DNA of 64,000 nt. It comes from Trichodelitschia bisporula. Lineage: Eukaryota > Ascomycota > Dothideomycetes > Phaeotrichales > Phaeotrichaceae. The translations under genes and the position numbers were made by a program. The DNA is taken from positions 620,001 to 684,000 of the forward strand of contig ML996703.1 of NCBI GenBank assembly GCA_010356995.1, in the 5' to 3' direction. Shown piece by piece: positions 32,524 to 44,535 of this stretch (positions are counted from its first letter, which is position 1; each line of letters begins with the position of its first letter). A model generated the notes under the pieces. It did no database searches and was not told the origin of the DNA. It saw only the letters and a program-made list of their open reading frames with translations.

Positions 32524-33639
32524 CTACTTGACTATTTGCTGCGGGGTATCAAGTTTGTTGTTGAGCAGCCTCTGTAGGTTCATCAGCAACTCGAATCACA
32601 TGCGGCAGACAGTCACGTACCAGCAAGTTCCGCAAAAGGACCACAATTGTGACCTTTCCAATCGCTGGCACATATATGGCTGCCTTCTGCTTTACTTCAG
32701 GGGCGAAGTTCTATCCTCACTGTCAGCAATTCGACCGCGCGTGGAGATGAGACTGACCTTTTCGCTCGAAAAATTGATACAGACCGCGCCGTTCCTGAGA
32801 AGATCGAGTGGCACTTTGTATTTGTCTCCCGGAACTCCACTGATGACTACATCACTCAGCGGTAGAGCATCTTTCAGCGTCCATCCTTTTTTCTCCTCCA
32901 CTTCATGCCGCCTCTTTCTCAGGCCCTCGCCTCGATGGAACTGGTGAATTCCATTTTCATCAACAGAGTAAACATGAGCTCCATCATTGGCGAGAAGTGC
33001 CGCCAGGGGTCGACCGACAACTTCAGATCGGTTGATAACTGTGATGGTATGACCGTGCAGTCGGTTGCCATAGGGCAGGATGGGGTTGTAAATGTGCAAC
33101 GCCTCGAGAATCTTTATAATGGCAAGCGGTGTGCAGGGAAGGATGCTCTTCTTCGTCTTTGCTTCATCCAAAAACCGGATATTCTGGTACATGTTGAAAA
33201 TGTACCGATGGCCGAGGCCCTCGACATCCTTGTTCGGGTCCACGATTTGCTGCAGGTATTGGTCCTGGCGGTCACCGAATATGGGGTAGTAGACAATGAT
33301 GCCGTCGACCTTGTCATCCCCATTGGCAGTGATGATTGCATCTTCCAGCTCCTCACGATCCACTTCTCGAAGTTCAAACTCAAATCCACTGCAGTTCCAT
33401 CGTATTAGAATCACGTTGACTAGTGGATTGGGGGTGGCTTACTTTTCCCGACAAGTCTTCTGAGTGAACTCGGCATAAACACGGGCTGCCGGATCGGAGC
33501 AGGAGAGAAAGCCAACGAGTAAGGGAGATCTCTGCAGCTGCTCCCGATCGGCCTTTACTTCGGCAAGCAAGCCTTTCGCGAGCGTGCCAGCAAGAAGAAC
33601 CTTGCAGTTGGAAGCCGATTGTTCCGTATTCGAAGCCAT
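32524..33639 (-). CDS. MTD1: MTD1, cytosolic NAD+-dependent methylenetetrahydrofolate dehydrogenase
   Basis: Oxidises 5,10-methylene-THF to methenyl-THF with NAD+, linking one-carbon units to purine synthesis. Exons 33443-33639, 32758-33388, 32621-32710 and 32524-32571; introns of 54, 47 and 49 bp with GTAAGC, GTCAGT and GTACGT donors; 321 residues against about 320 in yeast. Seen: MASNTEQSASNCKVLLAG, DKVDGIIVYYPIFGDRQDQYL (substrate-side Tyr-Tyr-Pro region), KDVEGLGHRYIFNMYQN, the Rossmann-type NRSEVVGRPLAALLANDGA, VISGVPGDKYKVP, NFAPEVKQKAAIYVPAIGKVT and the C-terminus RLLNNKLD. Splice junctions restore each conserved block. It converges on RPF2 (160 bp between stops) and shares a 536-bp divergent promoter with MMS19. 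Confidence 0.97.
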
Positions 33640-34175
33640 TGAAATGTAGGAGGTTGAGGAACTTAGAGACAAAGAGAGGATTATCTACAAGATCTCGTAG
33701 ATAATGCGTACTTAACAGATCATGCAGAAACAGACTCAGGCCTAACTTTCAAAATTTGGATGATAAAAGCCCTGATGGGGGTCGTCGGGGCACGTGTCGT
33801 GGTTCAATTGTCGGAGAGGAGACGTGAAGACGGATTGCTGGAAGACTTAATACAGGACGAGGAATGGCACGAATTCCGCAACGACAGGTGAGTCTGAAGT
33901 GGCACAGGAATCACAATCCTAGTTCTAGCATTTATGTCCATTTTCTCCCGTCCTTTACGACATCGATCCGAGAATTTTTGTGGTCATGGCCAACCAGGCT
34001 CCGAAGGAGGACGCTAAGCCTAAAGTAGGCAGACATGGGGTGACGAAATCGGCATGGATTTCATCACTGCTCGCCATCCAAATGCATTGCCGTGATTGTT
34101 AAACTCTCTGGAAAAACCAACGTCTACCTTATCTCCCACATACAAGACAGTCTGTCCGCCGGGCAAGTAGGCATC
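33640..34175. promoter_or_regulatory. Divergent promoter between MTD1 and MMS19
   Basis: Contains CACGTG at 33791-33796, a bHLH (Cbf1-type) core. In budding yeast Cbf1 serves methionine and one-carbon genes, and MMS19 is MET18, so one site could serve both neighbours; this is inference. A candidate upstream coding exon for MMS19 (ATG near 33987 followed by GTAGGC) was considered; the closer ATG at 34176 fits the family better. Confidence 0.5.
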
Positions 34176-37100
34176 ATGTCTGACGTGCAGCTCTATCTCT
34201 TCGAGTTTGATCGAAATCCAAAGGAAGCTGCTCAGATTGCGGGGCAAGCGGCAAAACGTCAGATAACCTCTGTTGCATGAAGAGGTTCCTCGTGCTCACA
34301 GAATATATAGGCCTGGAAACCAAAGAGCTCAAATTGATAGCCTTGATAGAGTCGCTGGGAGAATACCTCAACAGTGATGACACTGGAATAAGATCAAAGA
34401 GTGCCCTTACCACTTCCAACCGTCTAGTCGAAGGCTGATATTCCTAGCAATGGCCTTTGTGGCCGACGTCCTAAGCTTGACACCGCCCCGGGTACTCTCA
34501 ATACAACAAAGTACGACATCCAAATGTTAAGCCCCATTATAACATTGTGCTCAGTTGAATTTCTTAGGAAATCTATTGTGCGACTTCATACTCTCCCGCA
34601 TCTCCGATGACAACGCGGGTATCGGCTCCGCTACCAAAGCTCTTCATGGACTTGAAGATAAAGGGCAATGGGACCAAATCCGAGCTTCGACGATTATGCA
34701 AGTGTACGTTTCTCCGCACATATTGTACGATGGAAGCTCAGCCTTGTAGGATTTTAGATCACACTTCTCCGCTTTCCCAGTACAGACAACAGAGCGACAG
34801 ATATCAAGTGCTGCTCTTAATCGACCTGCTGATGGCAGAGTACAGGGATGGTGAGTTGAACTGACCATCAGCGGACTGCAGCTTATCTTCTCTAAGCGGT
34901 GCATGATCTCCACACCAGCTCTTCCGACTTCCTGCCAAAGTTCGTAGCATACTTCGACGGCGAGAAAGATCCACGCAACCTGATGGTTGTCTTCTCAATC
35001 TTGAAAGTAGTTATGACCGAGTGGGACATTTCGGCGAACGCCCAGGTGAATTATACAAAAATCAACCTGACTGCTCGGCGCTAACCCGGACTAGGAATTG
35101 TTCGACTCGGCATTCAACTACTTTCCCATCACCTTCCGTCCCCCCCCCGATGATCCTTACGGCATAACGGCACAGGACCTGAAGGATCGCCTCCGAGCAT
35201 GCATTGCTGCCACTGCATCATTCGCCCCATATGCATTTCCAGCCTTGCTTGATAAGCTTGACTCCACATCACTGAATACTAAGGTACGTTTATGAGGTTG
35301 AAGAAGTATTTTGCTAATAAGTTAGCGTGACGTAGTTCATGCCCTTCGCAGCTGCGTAGAGAACTATGGGCCGCGGGCGGTAAACCTGTACTCCGTAACC
35401 CTGTGGGACGCCCTCAAGTTCGAAATCTTGCACGCTCAAGAAGATGATCTTATCGAAGGGACCCTCCAAGTACTTTCAGAGATTTCGCATCAGCTGGCGA
35501 AGTCGACGTCAGATGTACTTATTACGTACCTGAAGCCTATTGCTAAAGAATGCAACGAACACTTGGAAGACACACCTACGAAGCAATCTCAGGCCGCCAC
35601 CCAAATCCTAAAGTCAATCGCATCTTCTTGCCCCGAAGCGTCCAATTTCCTTCTCTCTACCGTTTTGCCGCACATTTTTGTGCTCTATCAGACTTCTGAT
35701 ACAACGGCCAAGCGAAGGGGTCTCGTTGATACGCTGGTACAGCTCTTCCGGGCCAATGTTTCGGTGTTTGGAGAATGGCGGAGCCTCGGTACCTCCGCTC
35801 GCTTGGTGGATGGGGAGATACCGCAACCTTCAGCAGTGAGCAACGGTTTGCTGAAGTATAGCACCCAGACACTAGAAACTCTGACCTCTGGGCTCGCTGC
35901 GATGCCTGTGAAGGAAGTATCCTTCAGATTAACGCTTCTGGATGCTCTACTACAGCTCACAAGAGTGCGAGAGCTGCTCGTTGATGATGAGATCGCAAGA
36001 GTTATCAACCTGTTCAACCAGATTGTCCTCTCTGAGGAGTCTTACGGAAGGGACGAAGTAAAAGCGGCCGCCATCAATGCGCTTCTTGAGATAGCCCACC
36101 AAAAGCCTCAGCTCATCATCGACCATTCGTTTCCAGCATTCTTAGGCAAACTTCCCGATAAAGACTCAGAAGGACCGGAGAAGTATGTTCCAGTTTTGGA
36201 AGCTTTTGCAAAACTTGGCTGCGAGGACAAGGTCTTCCCAACGGTCGTCCTGCGTCTCAAAAACAAACTCAACGCTGCCATCCAACAAAACTCATCTGGC
36301 ACCTACATTTGCGCAATACTGTCTGCCCTCCTCTTCACATTCTCCCGAGATTCTTTGAAGCTGGACGGCCATCCCAAGTACTGCCCGTATCTTGAAGATC
36401 TTCTCATTCCGCTCACAAAACGCATATGTACGGATTTCCAGTCAGATAATCAAGTGGACACCGTATTCTACCTCCTTGGGAGGTTGCACAACGTTATCCT
36501 GCGTCAACAGAGCTCGGAATTACAGAAGACTCTCTCAGCCGAAACATATCGCCTCTTTCTCGGCGACTCAGTGACAGAAGGGATTCCTCTCCGCACTGAC
36601 AGTGTCGATTCACAAAGCCATAGGCTGATTGTCACGACGTACCTCCTCGCAGCATGGCGCAAGGATGTGCCTCTTCCCCATGATGATTCGGTGGTCCTGC
36701 CCGCCCTGACAAAGCTCAGCTCCAATGAGGAGATATCAGTCGGCACCAAGGTTGCTATCCTCCAGCAGATATCGCTCATTGTGAACAAGTTCGTGCCCAA
36801 GAGCGATCTGAAGCGCATTCTGGACCCCATCCTTTACGAGCCGCTCAACATTGCGTCTGGAAATATCAACGGCAGCACGATACGTATTGCCTTTGCTCTC
36901 TTCAAGGCGCTGGTCCTGCGCAGCGCCAACGAGTTCGAAGCCATATTTACCTCACTGTGTTCAGCGCTCTCCAACCCTGAGCATGGCAGGAGCGTTGGCC
37001 ACGGGTTCTCCACCCTACTACAGCCAGATGAGATCCTTACTAAGGAGAATCACTGCACAATATCGCCGATACACCGCCAACGAATGTTTACTGTTGTCGT

Positions 37101-37596
37101 CCCCGCCTTCAATGAGGGATTCCGGAATGCGGATCCAGCCGCGAAGACGAACTACCTTGTTGCATTGTCGGGTATTTTACGCTGGCTGCCGTACTCTTTC
37201 TGGGAGCAAGACATTCAAGCACTTTCGCCACTGCTGCTCCAGACTCTCGACATCGCAGGTGAGGAGGATGTCAAAGCCGGTACAATTGACACCTTAGCGA
37301 CCATTCTAGCCGAGAATCCGAAGGCTGTCGAGGAGCATGCCGGAAGCCTGATCAGCCGGCTCTTGAACAACTCCTCGTCAAAGTCGAATCCGCCGAAAGT
37401 CCGGGCTAAAGCTCTTCATTGCCTGAGCCTGATCCCAACCCAGGTTCGGCGGGAACTGGTTGTTCCATTCCGAAAACAGGTAGTGAAGCGGCTAACTGAG
37501 GCTTTGGATGATGGGAAGCGAGTGGTCAGGGTTGAGGCGGTCAAGTGTAGGTCAAAATGGACAAACTTGGATGAGGCTGGAGACGAAGATGACTAG
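34176..37596 (+). CDS. MMS19: MMS19 / Met18, HEAT-repeat adaptor of the cytosolic Fe-S targeting complex
   Basis: Scaffold of the CIA targeting complex that delivers Fe-S clusters to DNA polymerases, helicases (XPD) and other apoproteins. Eight exons: 34176-34257, 34311-34400, 34448-34510, 34568-34703, 34750-34850, 34897-35045, 35095-35283 and 35326-37596; introns 42-57 bp; 1,026 residues. The N-terminal MMS19 domain is spread over the small exons: LKLIALIESLGEYLNSDD, IRSKTMAFVADVL, QQRNLLCDFILSRI, YFDGEKDPRNLMVVFSIL, TEWDISANAQELFDS, YFPITFRPPPDDPYGI and FAPYAFPALLDKLDST. The long last exon carries the alpha-helical HEAT array and ends in the family-typical KWTNLDEAGDEDD. All seven junctions restore conserved residues. 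The divergent start at 34176 (MSDVQLYLFEFD) aligns with the usual N-terminus. Tail-to-tail with mL54. Confidence 0.97.
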
Positions 37597-37755
37597 GGCA
37601 CCTTTGAGCTTAGGGAGTATGTAGGCCCGTCTCAGATCACGTAATCCAACACCAGTGCATTGTGAAAGTACCAACATTTTCGTATTGTGTAGCCAGCGTC
37701 CCATCCTTTCGACCTGAGCGCTTAACGCATACGAATACGCGGTCGCATAAACCGA

Positions 37756-38428
37756 TCATGCCATTGTCTTCAGGAAGTTTTTCTCTTTGATCTCGCTTCT
37801 CCGCTTCGTTCGCATGGCCTTGGTGAGCTCCTTTCGTGCCTGCTCAGCTTCTATTGTCGCTTCCAACGTGCCATCTCCGGTAGGCAGATCGATGCTTTGT
37901 TCGTAAATCGGAACTTTGGTATCAGCGACTTCATCACCCAGAAGCCCTTGCTTCCGCGCCAGCTTAAGCGCCTTTGCGCGCTTCGTCTTCGATTTTGCTT
38001 GCGAAGAGTTAGTCGCCTTCTACGAGCCTCAAGGTGGACATACAGTAGAGATCGGCAGCATCCACGGCACTCTCTTCACCCTTCTTCCCTACGGTCAGAA
38101 TATCCCACAACCATGGTGGATACTCCGAGTCTTCCATAGCCACGGGGTCCGTCTGGCCCTTCATGAAGTTCAGGCCCTTGAGCGGTGTGCCCGCAGGGAC
38201 GGACGAGACCACCGCCGGCTTTGCCTTGGACTCGCTTGGCTTCATGCCGCGCGCGACAGGCGATATGGCATACGGGGTGGTAAACGGTTCGGTAGCGGAG
38301 TGTGAGGGGGCGGCGGGCTTGTCGTCTGGAGGGCCGGTTCGGGGAACGGAGGTGCTGAAGGGGAGGGCACGGAGGACGTCGCGCCGCGAGGTGCGCGCTG
38401 CGCGGAAGAGGCAGCGTTGGCAGATCAT
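37756..38428 (-). CDS. MRPL37: Mitochondrial large-subunit ribosomal protein mL54
   Basis: Component of the mitochondrial 54S subunit (yeast Mrpl37, mL54). Exons 38044-38428 and 37756-37997 with a 46-bp intron (GTATGT...CGACTAAC...GCAAG); 208 residues. An Arg-rich amphipathic presequence (MICQRCLFRAARTSRRDVLR) indicates import. The mature part carries SSVPAGTPLKGLNFMKGQTDP, EYPPWLWDIL, splice-restored ADLYSKSK, a basic helix (KTKRAKALKLARKQG), YEQSIDLPTGDGTLE and ELTKAMRTKRRSEIKEKNFLKTM, all typical of mL54. The ATG at 38428 gives a proper presequence; the frame is open slightly upstream but without ATG. Confidence 0.95.
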
Positions 38429-39390
38429 TGCTTCGGGAGTTCTGAGGGGATTCAATGGGACCGGTACTCTAAGTCGGACGAGGCGGAGATATGGTAGTCG
38501 GTCTGTAACTGCTCATGAAAGTCCGCACTGAACTTTTGGCGGAGTAACGATTTTCCAGTGGGAGCGGGGGCTGTTATTGGCCATAGACACTCCGCTTCCC
38601 GGGGGAGGCTTGAGCTTGACTGTTGCGGCTTGAACCAAGACTCCGACGTCAAAGCACCTTTTGAAGGGGAGACATCGTGAGGAGTGAGCCTCTTCTATTT
38701 GGTGCTTCGACACGGGCGCTATTCTATCACGAGATATGCAGGACTCTAGCAATGCAGTCTGTACAAGCTTTAAGGCTGACCCATTTTAGAGACCTGAATC
38801 TTGAATGCAACTGTTGCTAGCCACTAGCCACATACAATGGCTCCTTTGGCCCTCCCTTGCGCATCCCACAGTGGCCTTAAACTTCGAATGCAATACTTGA
38901 ACGCCTGGCGGCTGAAGAGCTACATGATATTCCCGTACTCAGCATGCGGCACTATGGCAGTGCTCTATCTAGTTGGGCCGCGACTGAAACGGCTTCGGGC
39001 AGATACTATCATGCGACAAGGCCGGATCCCGAAACGTGCCCTCTACCCAACCACGCCCGCCATACCTGGCCGAGCTTGCCCATATTAGGAAAATCTGTTT
39101 ACTGCAGACAACCACCCCGGCACTTTGATCCTGTCAAGCGATTGCCCTACCGTCTGGGCAATTAACTCAGTGCCATGGCTGTAGCCAAAGCAGTCGTCAT
39201 GCGCAGTCGTGGCTCTCACGTTAGAATCTAAGAGAGGCAACGTGCAGTGTGGGGTACATCTCGCGGCTCATCGTGCTTGGTTATAGTCCCAGTCGCCCGA
39301 CTTCAAAGTGAAAGGTGCTACGCTGGGGGAAATCGAGGCTGTGATGATCCAGGCTGGTCCATCACCACTCTCGAACCTTGGTCGTTCACG
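38429..39390. other. Divergent intergenic region, no gene supported
   Basis: Shared upstream region of mL54 and the membrane-protein gene. An ATG-initiated 83-codon frame at 38837-39088 (MAPLALPCASHSGLK...) matches nothing I recognise and lacks flanking splice logic. The frame of the next gene is open back to about 39247 without an ATG, so an upstream exon of that gene may lie here. Confidence 0.45.
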
Positions 39391-41202
39391 ATGCCTGCTA
39401 TGCCAATAGCCGCGGTGACGACAGACGACCCTACGACAACGGCGGTAGCGACTTCGAGCCGGGCTTCAGTCAAATCGTCGCCAACTAGTACGGTACGGGT
39501 CAGCCTCGTCGTTGCCTCTTCTGCTTCGGAACCTTCCCAAAGCCGGGCAGCGACCAGCGCAACAGCGATAAGAGAAACGCCATCACCATCACCATCACCA
39601 TCATCACCGCCATCACCATCACCACCTCGACCGCCAGAGCCGACGACATCAGTCCTGGAGATATCTCTCATCCCGGATCCATCGACCGTCTCTTCTTCTC
39701 TTGATCCGCTCCCAACGGCACAAGTCTTCACCTTTTCGTTCTCATCGCTTACCCCCTCCCCCTCCTCTACGCTCCCTCTCACCTCCTCTCCACCGCCGAA
39801 GCCATCGAAACCCATCCCGAGTAGCTCTAGTACACTAGCCAAGGCCCCACTGCGTTCATCCACAACCGAATTTCAAGAGGGATTCCTCGGGATACCAACA
39901 TCACCGCCACAAAACTCGCCCAACCATGCTGGCGATCCAGAGAACACGTCGAAGTCGGGAAGTCGGATCGGAGGCATTGTTGGTGGAATCGTAGGCGTTG
40001 TCCTGGCTGGGCTGTTGATATTCTTCCTCTGGAAGTGGAGGTCGAAGTTGAAGTTCCAAAGGAGGAACAGACTCTCGTTTGGCCCGTATGGAAATGGGAT
40101 CGACGCCAGTACAGGCAGCGTCCTCGTGTCTTCTGTCGCCTGTAAGCCGATTCATCCGATGGACTACGGGAGATCAAACTGTAAGTGTTACGAATCTCAT
40201 GACTAAGACATGGACGCTAACCAATGCTCAGATGAACAGCCGCCTCCCGGAGACAGGTACTTCCGACCGGATGTGGCAGCAGCGAAGCCGTTTCCCAACC
40301 CTATTCACCGCATCGACGAGCTGCCAGAGCGGGACTCCAGGGAAATACCCAAGTTTGGAAAGCATGTTACATTTGGAGAAAGCGAGAGAGCACTGAAAAA
40401 TGGGCCATTCGACAATGGCGGTACGCTCAAGAGCGAGGCACTCGACGAAAAGCAGAATATGGCGATGCTTTCGGAGCTCGTGCCTGCTGGCAGGTTACTA
40501 CCTCCTCCCGAACCTGCTCGGCGGGCCAGAGGTCCGTATCATTCTCGTAGCCGATCGTCCGGATCAGTTGTCGAACCCCTTCGGGGCGGGTACGCGAACG
40601 GAAATCACCCCGGAGCGGGTTTCATCCCTCGAACACACCCTTACCAGCAAGGGCTTGGAGGCCCGAGAAGTTTGAACCATTCCCAATCTCACGATTCCCT
40701 TCGACAAGCCCGACAAAACGAAGGGTACCGGCCAGCCAACGAATTCGAGGCGTCTCGCGGCGCATTCGCCAACAGCCCATCAAGATATCCGGGTCAGGGG
40801 CTAAACAGGAGTTTTTCTTTCACGCGCGAGGATGGCATGTTCGATGCCGGTAGGAGGCCAGAACAGGGCGCTCGTCCGCCAGGCCCGCCTCCAATCCGCC
40901 GGCCGTCTCACAGTCAAGCCGGCCAACCGGCGATGAGCCCGCCGCGTTACATGTCGCCGGGGGTTGCACGCAGGACCTCCACAGTCTCGATCCGAGAGCG
41001 GCCCTCGCCTGCACACTGGGCAGGCCCAGATTTGGCGAATCCGTTGCTTTCGCATCGGATGGGTATACCCACAGGAGCGATACATCCGATGCACGCTGTT
41101 CCCATGCCTGAGCAACATGGCCCCCATTTCGGGGCGGGGGTGAGAAACGCCCCGGCTGATGTTCCTGCTCGGAAGGCCAGTGATGCGGCGCGGAACTTTT
41201 AG
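39391..41202 (+). CDS. Mucin-like single-pass membrane protein, function unknown
   Basis: Exons 39391-40180 and 40232-41202, with a 51-bp intron (GTAAGT...GCTAACC...CTCAG); 586 residues. The N-terminal 190 residues are Ser/Thr/Pro-rich, suited to heavy O-mannosylation. A Gly/Val-rich transmembrane helix follows at about 193-214 (IGGIVGGIVGVVLAGLLIFF), then a stop-transfer WKWRSKLK. The 370-residue cytoplasmic tail is Pro/Arg/Ser-rich, with GKHVTFGESERA and PPGPPPIRRPS (SH3- or WW-ligand-like). The layout resembles fungal wall-stress sensors and Mid2/WSC- or Axl2-like proteins without their Cys domains. No signal peptide follows the visible ATG; the open frame upstream contains Cys residues (ERCYAGGNRGCDDPGW), so a signal-bearing first exon was probably missed. 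Coding microsatellite at about 39580-39630 (Ser-Pro repeats). Confidence 0.82.
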
Positions 41203-42995
41203 AGGATAGTCTCCGATTGGGCGGGGCGGGAAAGGCGGGTTCCTTGATACCATAGGCTGGAAGTTCTTTACTGTGTAGATGCTCTACCAATGATACCAGG
41301 TGATCGTTTTTTAGGCGAGGAGTGAAGGCGGAGTCCCGGGTTTCAAGTCCTTGCTTCAAAGCATCAACCTTGTTGAGCTGTACTACTAGTTACCTGTGAA
41401 TTAGACTGAAGTCAGCAGTGTACTTGTGCATTTCATCCACTTCCTAGTTTGGTGCTGAGCTCGGTCTCATCGTGTTGGGAGTGATTGAGTTGCCCGGACC
41501 GGGCTTGATATGGCTGGCTCACCGAGGAAAGTCCAGAACGGAAACCGAGGAGAATTGAGTGAGGCTTCCGTAGCCAAGTCTCCTGCATCTGCCATGTGCA
41601 TTGATGCCGCTATGTTGGTGAAATAAGCTTCTTTCTCCTTAACACTAGTTCTAATCAGAAATGGCTTGAACCAACTCGTCCGTTTCTCCACTTTCCATCG
41701 CTTTAATCTATCATTCACATTTTCAAGGGCAATCACATATCGACCTCGAACCAGAAATCACTTCATTAGTTCCTTTTCTAAGCTATACTGAAAGCGATAT
41801 CCACTGAAGTCTAACAGATTTGCAGATATACAGGACAGAGTCGCAACCACCAGTTACGCCTCAGCCCCTCGGGTTCTCGATAGCAAGGCTATGAGGGCAT
41901 ATAAATTTGTAGGACCTACTACACGCTCTTTTTCTCTGTCCGGGACATTTGATTCCACTCTCCACTGAGGTTCATCTCACACGGCGAAGGTGAAGATTCA
42001 GTCGTCGAAGGTTTGCTGAAGCGTCTGTCGGAACGCTTCGTATTTCAGACGAGTTCCACCATTGGGAAGAAGCTGTCATTCGATCGTGGGCCGTAGGACG
42101 TGTAGAGGGAGCCTCGCCCATTTCTTCGTAAGGTAGTATGTCGAGAGCGGGGAGGGGGGTCATCCACGGAGAGGTGAAGGAGGAAGAAGAAAAGGAAGTG
42201 AGAGGGATGGATTATGTGACCAACTGATGCAATTGATTATATCAATGCCTGCCCAGTTCAAGGTTCCTAATACCCCGAACTCTTGAGTAGTCGCATGCCA
42301 CTTATAACAACTAGCAGATGCAAAGACGAAGGCAGCGAATGCAAGGCCATCTAACAACCAATTGTGAGAGCTGAACAACGAGCCTTTGTGTTCTAAAACA
42401 GGCAGCTATGATGCCTCACAATGGGATAGGGTAAAATCGCGTGCCAGTCTTCTGATGTCGATATGGAGTGGGGATGGAATCGAACAAGATCCGGTAGAAC
42501 TTCGAGCCTAGACTCTAGGTCGCGGGCCTCGACTACTGGTCTGCTCATTGAATTGGCCAAACCGATGGGGAACGGCTCAGTGAGCGCTGGGAGTTATCCA
42601 GCCTTCAAGGTGGGATAGATACCGTTCACGTATGGCGGGGTCGAAAATTGTAGGGCAGCGGGGCCGGAGGTGCAGAGTTAGCTGAGCTCGATAACATTTC
42701 AATCATGCTTGACGTTGATGGTCAAAAGAAGGTGGACCTAAGTGGAGCTTGTAGAAGTGTGGTCCAGAGCGGGGAGAGAAGACGTCGTGGACGTCATGCT
42801 AACATCCGGCGGGGAAGTTTCCCCGCCCTCGTTGGCGCCATGGCCGGGATCTGAGATCCTGTAGCATGACGACGGCTCCAGCGCAACGAACTCTGGCTCG
42901 ACCACAGCTCCACCAAATACCTCACCTTTCTAATTCACCTCAGCGCCGAGGGCCCATTTCTTCTCAAGTACATATTTAATACTATGGTCCTAGCC
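41203..42995. other. Intergenic, no supported gene
   Basis: About 1.8 kb without recognisable exons. Frames here are short and AT-richer than the neighbouring genes. A tRNA-like string near 42461-42545 was examined and rejected. The last 150 bases are the presumed leader of the DUF1776 gene. Confidence 0.45.
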
Positions 42996-44535
42996 ATGCC
43001 CTCAGATGAACAAAACTTCTTAGACTTTGTAAAGCTCCCAGCTTCACGCCACCTCCACGTGCAGCTAACAGACCACAGCTCGCAGGCGTCTCTAGCGAGG
43101 TCCGCTCCTTCTCAGCCAATATGTTCGATGCCACGGACCGACATATTGACGCCTTTGCCTCGACGATACGCTCGGCATACGAGACCTCAACGAGCTGGCT
43201 GCCTGGCACAGCGCGCCACGCTCCCTCACCCCCACCACCGCCGCCCCATGGCTTCCTTCCCGTCAGCTATGTCTACAAACTGCAAGACTGGGTGTCACGA
43301 AATCGAGCGTTGACAGCGGCAATAGTAGCATTTGTGGGGACAGGGGCGGTGATGATCTGGACGCAGCGAAAGGGAAGGACGGCTAGGCGGAGGGCAAGGA
43401 GGGCGAGCAATGGCGCGAGGAAAGAGGTCGTTGGTAGGATGGGCGCTGACTTTCTGGATTTGGGGTTCTGACCACCCGCAGTGATTGCTGGACCGCCGAA
43501 TTCGCCGGTGACGAAGTCGCTGATGCTAGACCTGGAGAAGAGGGGCTTCATGGTCTATGTCGTCGTGACCACAACGGAGGACGAGCAGGCTGTACAGCAG
43601 GAGTCGCTGTCAAGAGCAGATATCCGGCCGTTTCACCTGCCGATTGGAGACGTCGGTTCCCTCCCTGTCGGCTGTGATTGGGCGCTAACATCTGGTAGGC
43701 GCTTACTACACAGACAGCAATCGAACGGTTCAACAGCCTCCTCAACAGCCCACATCACGTCTTCCCAGGTGCAAGCCCACACGAGCTGCGGTTTATGGGG
43801 TTAATACTCGCGCCGGATGTCATATACCAGTCCGGACCGATAGAGGCCGTCGCGCCGGAGCTGTGGTCCGATCAGCTGCAGACAAAAGTGCTGGGCACCA
43901 TCGCAACGGCGCAGGCGCTGCTGCCGACCATATGCGATCACCCAAACTCGCGAGTCCTCGTCCTCACGCCCACCATAGTATCATCGCTAAAGCCGCCGTT
44001 TCACGGCATGGAGAGCACGATAGTGGGCGCGCTAGAAGGCTTCTCGTGCACGCTACGCCGGGAGCTAAGCACAGTAGGCATCGACGTTGTGCAGATCAAG
44101 CTTGGCAGCTTCGACTTCAGCGGGCTCGGGCCGAAGAACCACTTGCAGCCGTTCAGCGCAACGCGGACGTACGCGTGGCCGGCAACGACACGGGCACTCT
44201 ACGCGCAGAACTTTGTCAACCAGGGCCGCATCGCGGACCGCAAGGGTCTGTTTGGCGAGGCTGGGAGCAACGCCAAAGGCAGCCATCCACGCGAGCTGCA
44301 TCACGCGGTGTTTGACGCGCTCACGCAGACGTGTCCGCAGAGCGTCTGGCGCGTTGGACGCGGCAGTGTGGCGTATGATGCTGTGGGAAAGTGGGTGCCT
44401 GCCGGCTTGGTGGGGTGGTTGCTGGGCATTCGGCGTGTGTCGCTGGAGGAGATCGCTGGGCCGCCGGCGGGGACGCTGGACGACAGCGTTGGGCTTTCAT
44501 GGGAGACGGTGGAGCAGACGCCCGGTGCGCTTTGA
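42996..44535 (+). CDS. DUF1776 family protein (SDR-like fold, membrane anchored)
   Basis: Exons 42996-43028, 43079-43433, 43482-43666 and 43714-44535; 464 residues. Junctions: FLDF/LAGVSSEV, KEVV/VIAGPPNSP and SLP/TAIERFNSLL. The first introns show GTAAAG...GCTAAC...CACAG and GTAGGA...GCTGAC...CGCAG; the third has a weaker GTCGGC donor but a good GCTAAC branch. A transmembrane segment lies at about 88-107 (ALTAAIVAFVGTGAVMIW), followed by a strongly basic stretch, so the body faces one side of an organelle membrane. The C-terminal domain is a degenerate short-chain dehydrogenase fold: VIAGPPNSPVTKSLMLDLEKRG in place of the dinucleotide loop, then FMGLILAPDVIYQSGPIE, SRVLVLTPTI and VDVVQIKLGSFDFSG. 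A catalytic YxxxK is not evident, so enzymatic activity is doubtful. The biological role is unknown in the family. Confidence 0.9.

Noticed and set aside
42461-42545. tRNA-like string on the minus strand containing TGTTCGATTCC, resembling a B box.
   Set aside because: The flanking bases do not form a T stem, no acceptor stem pairs across the interval, and no plausible A box or anticodon arm lines up.
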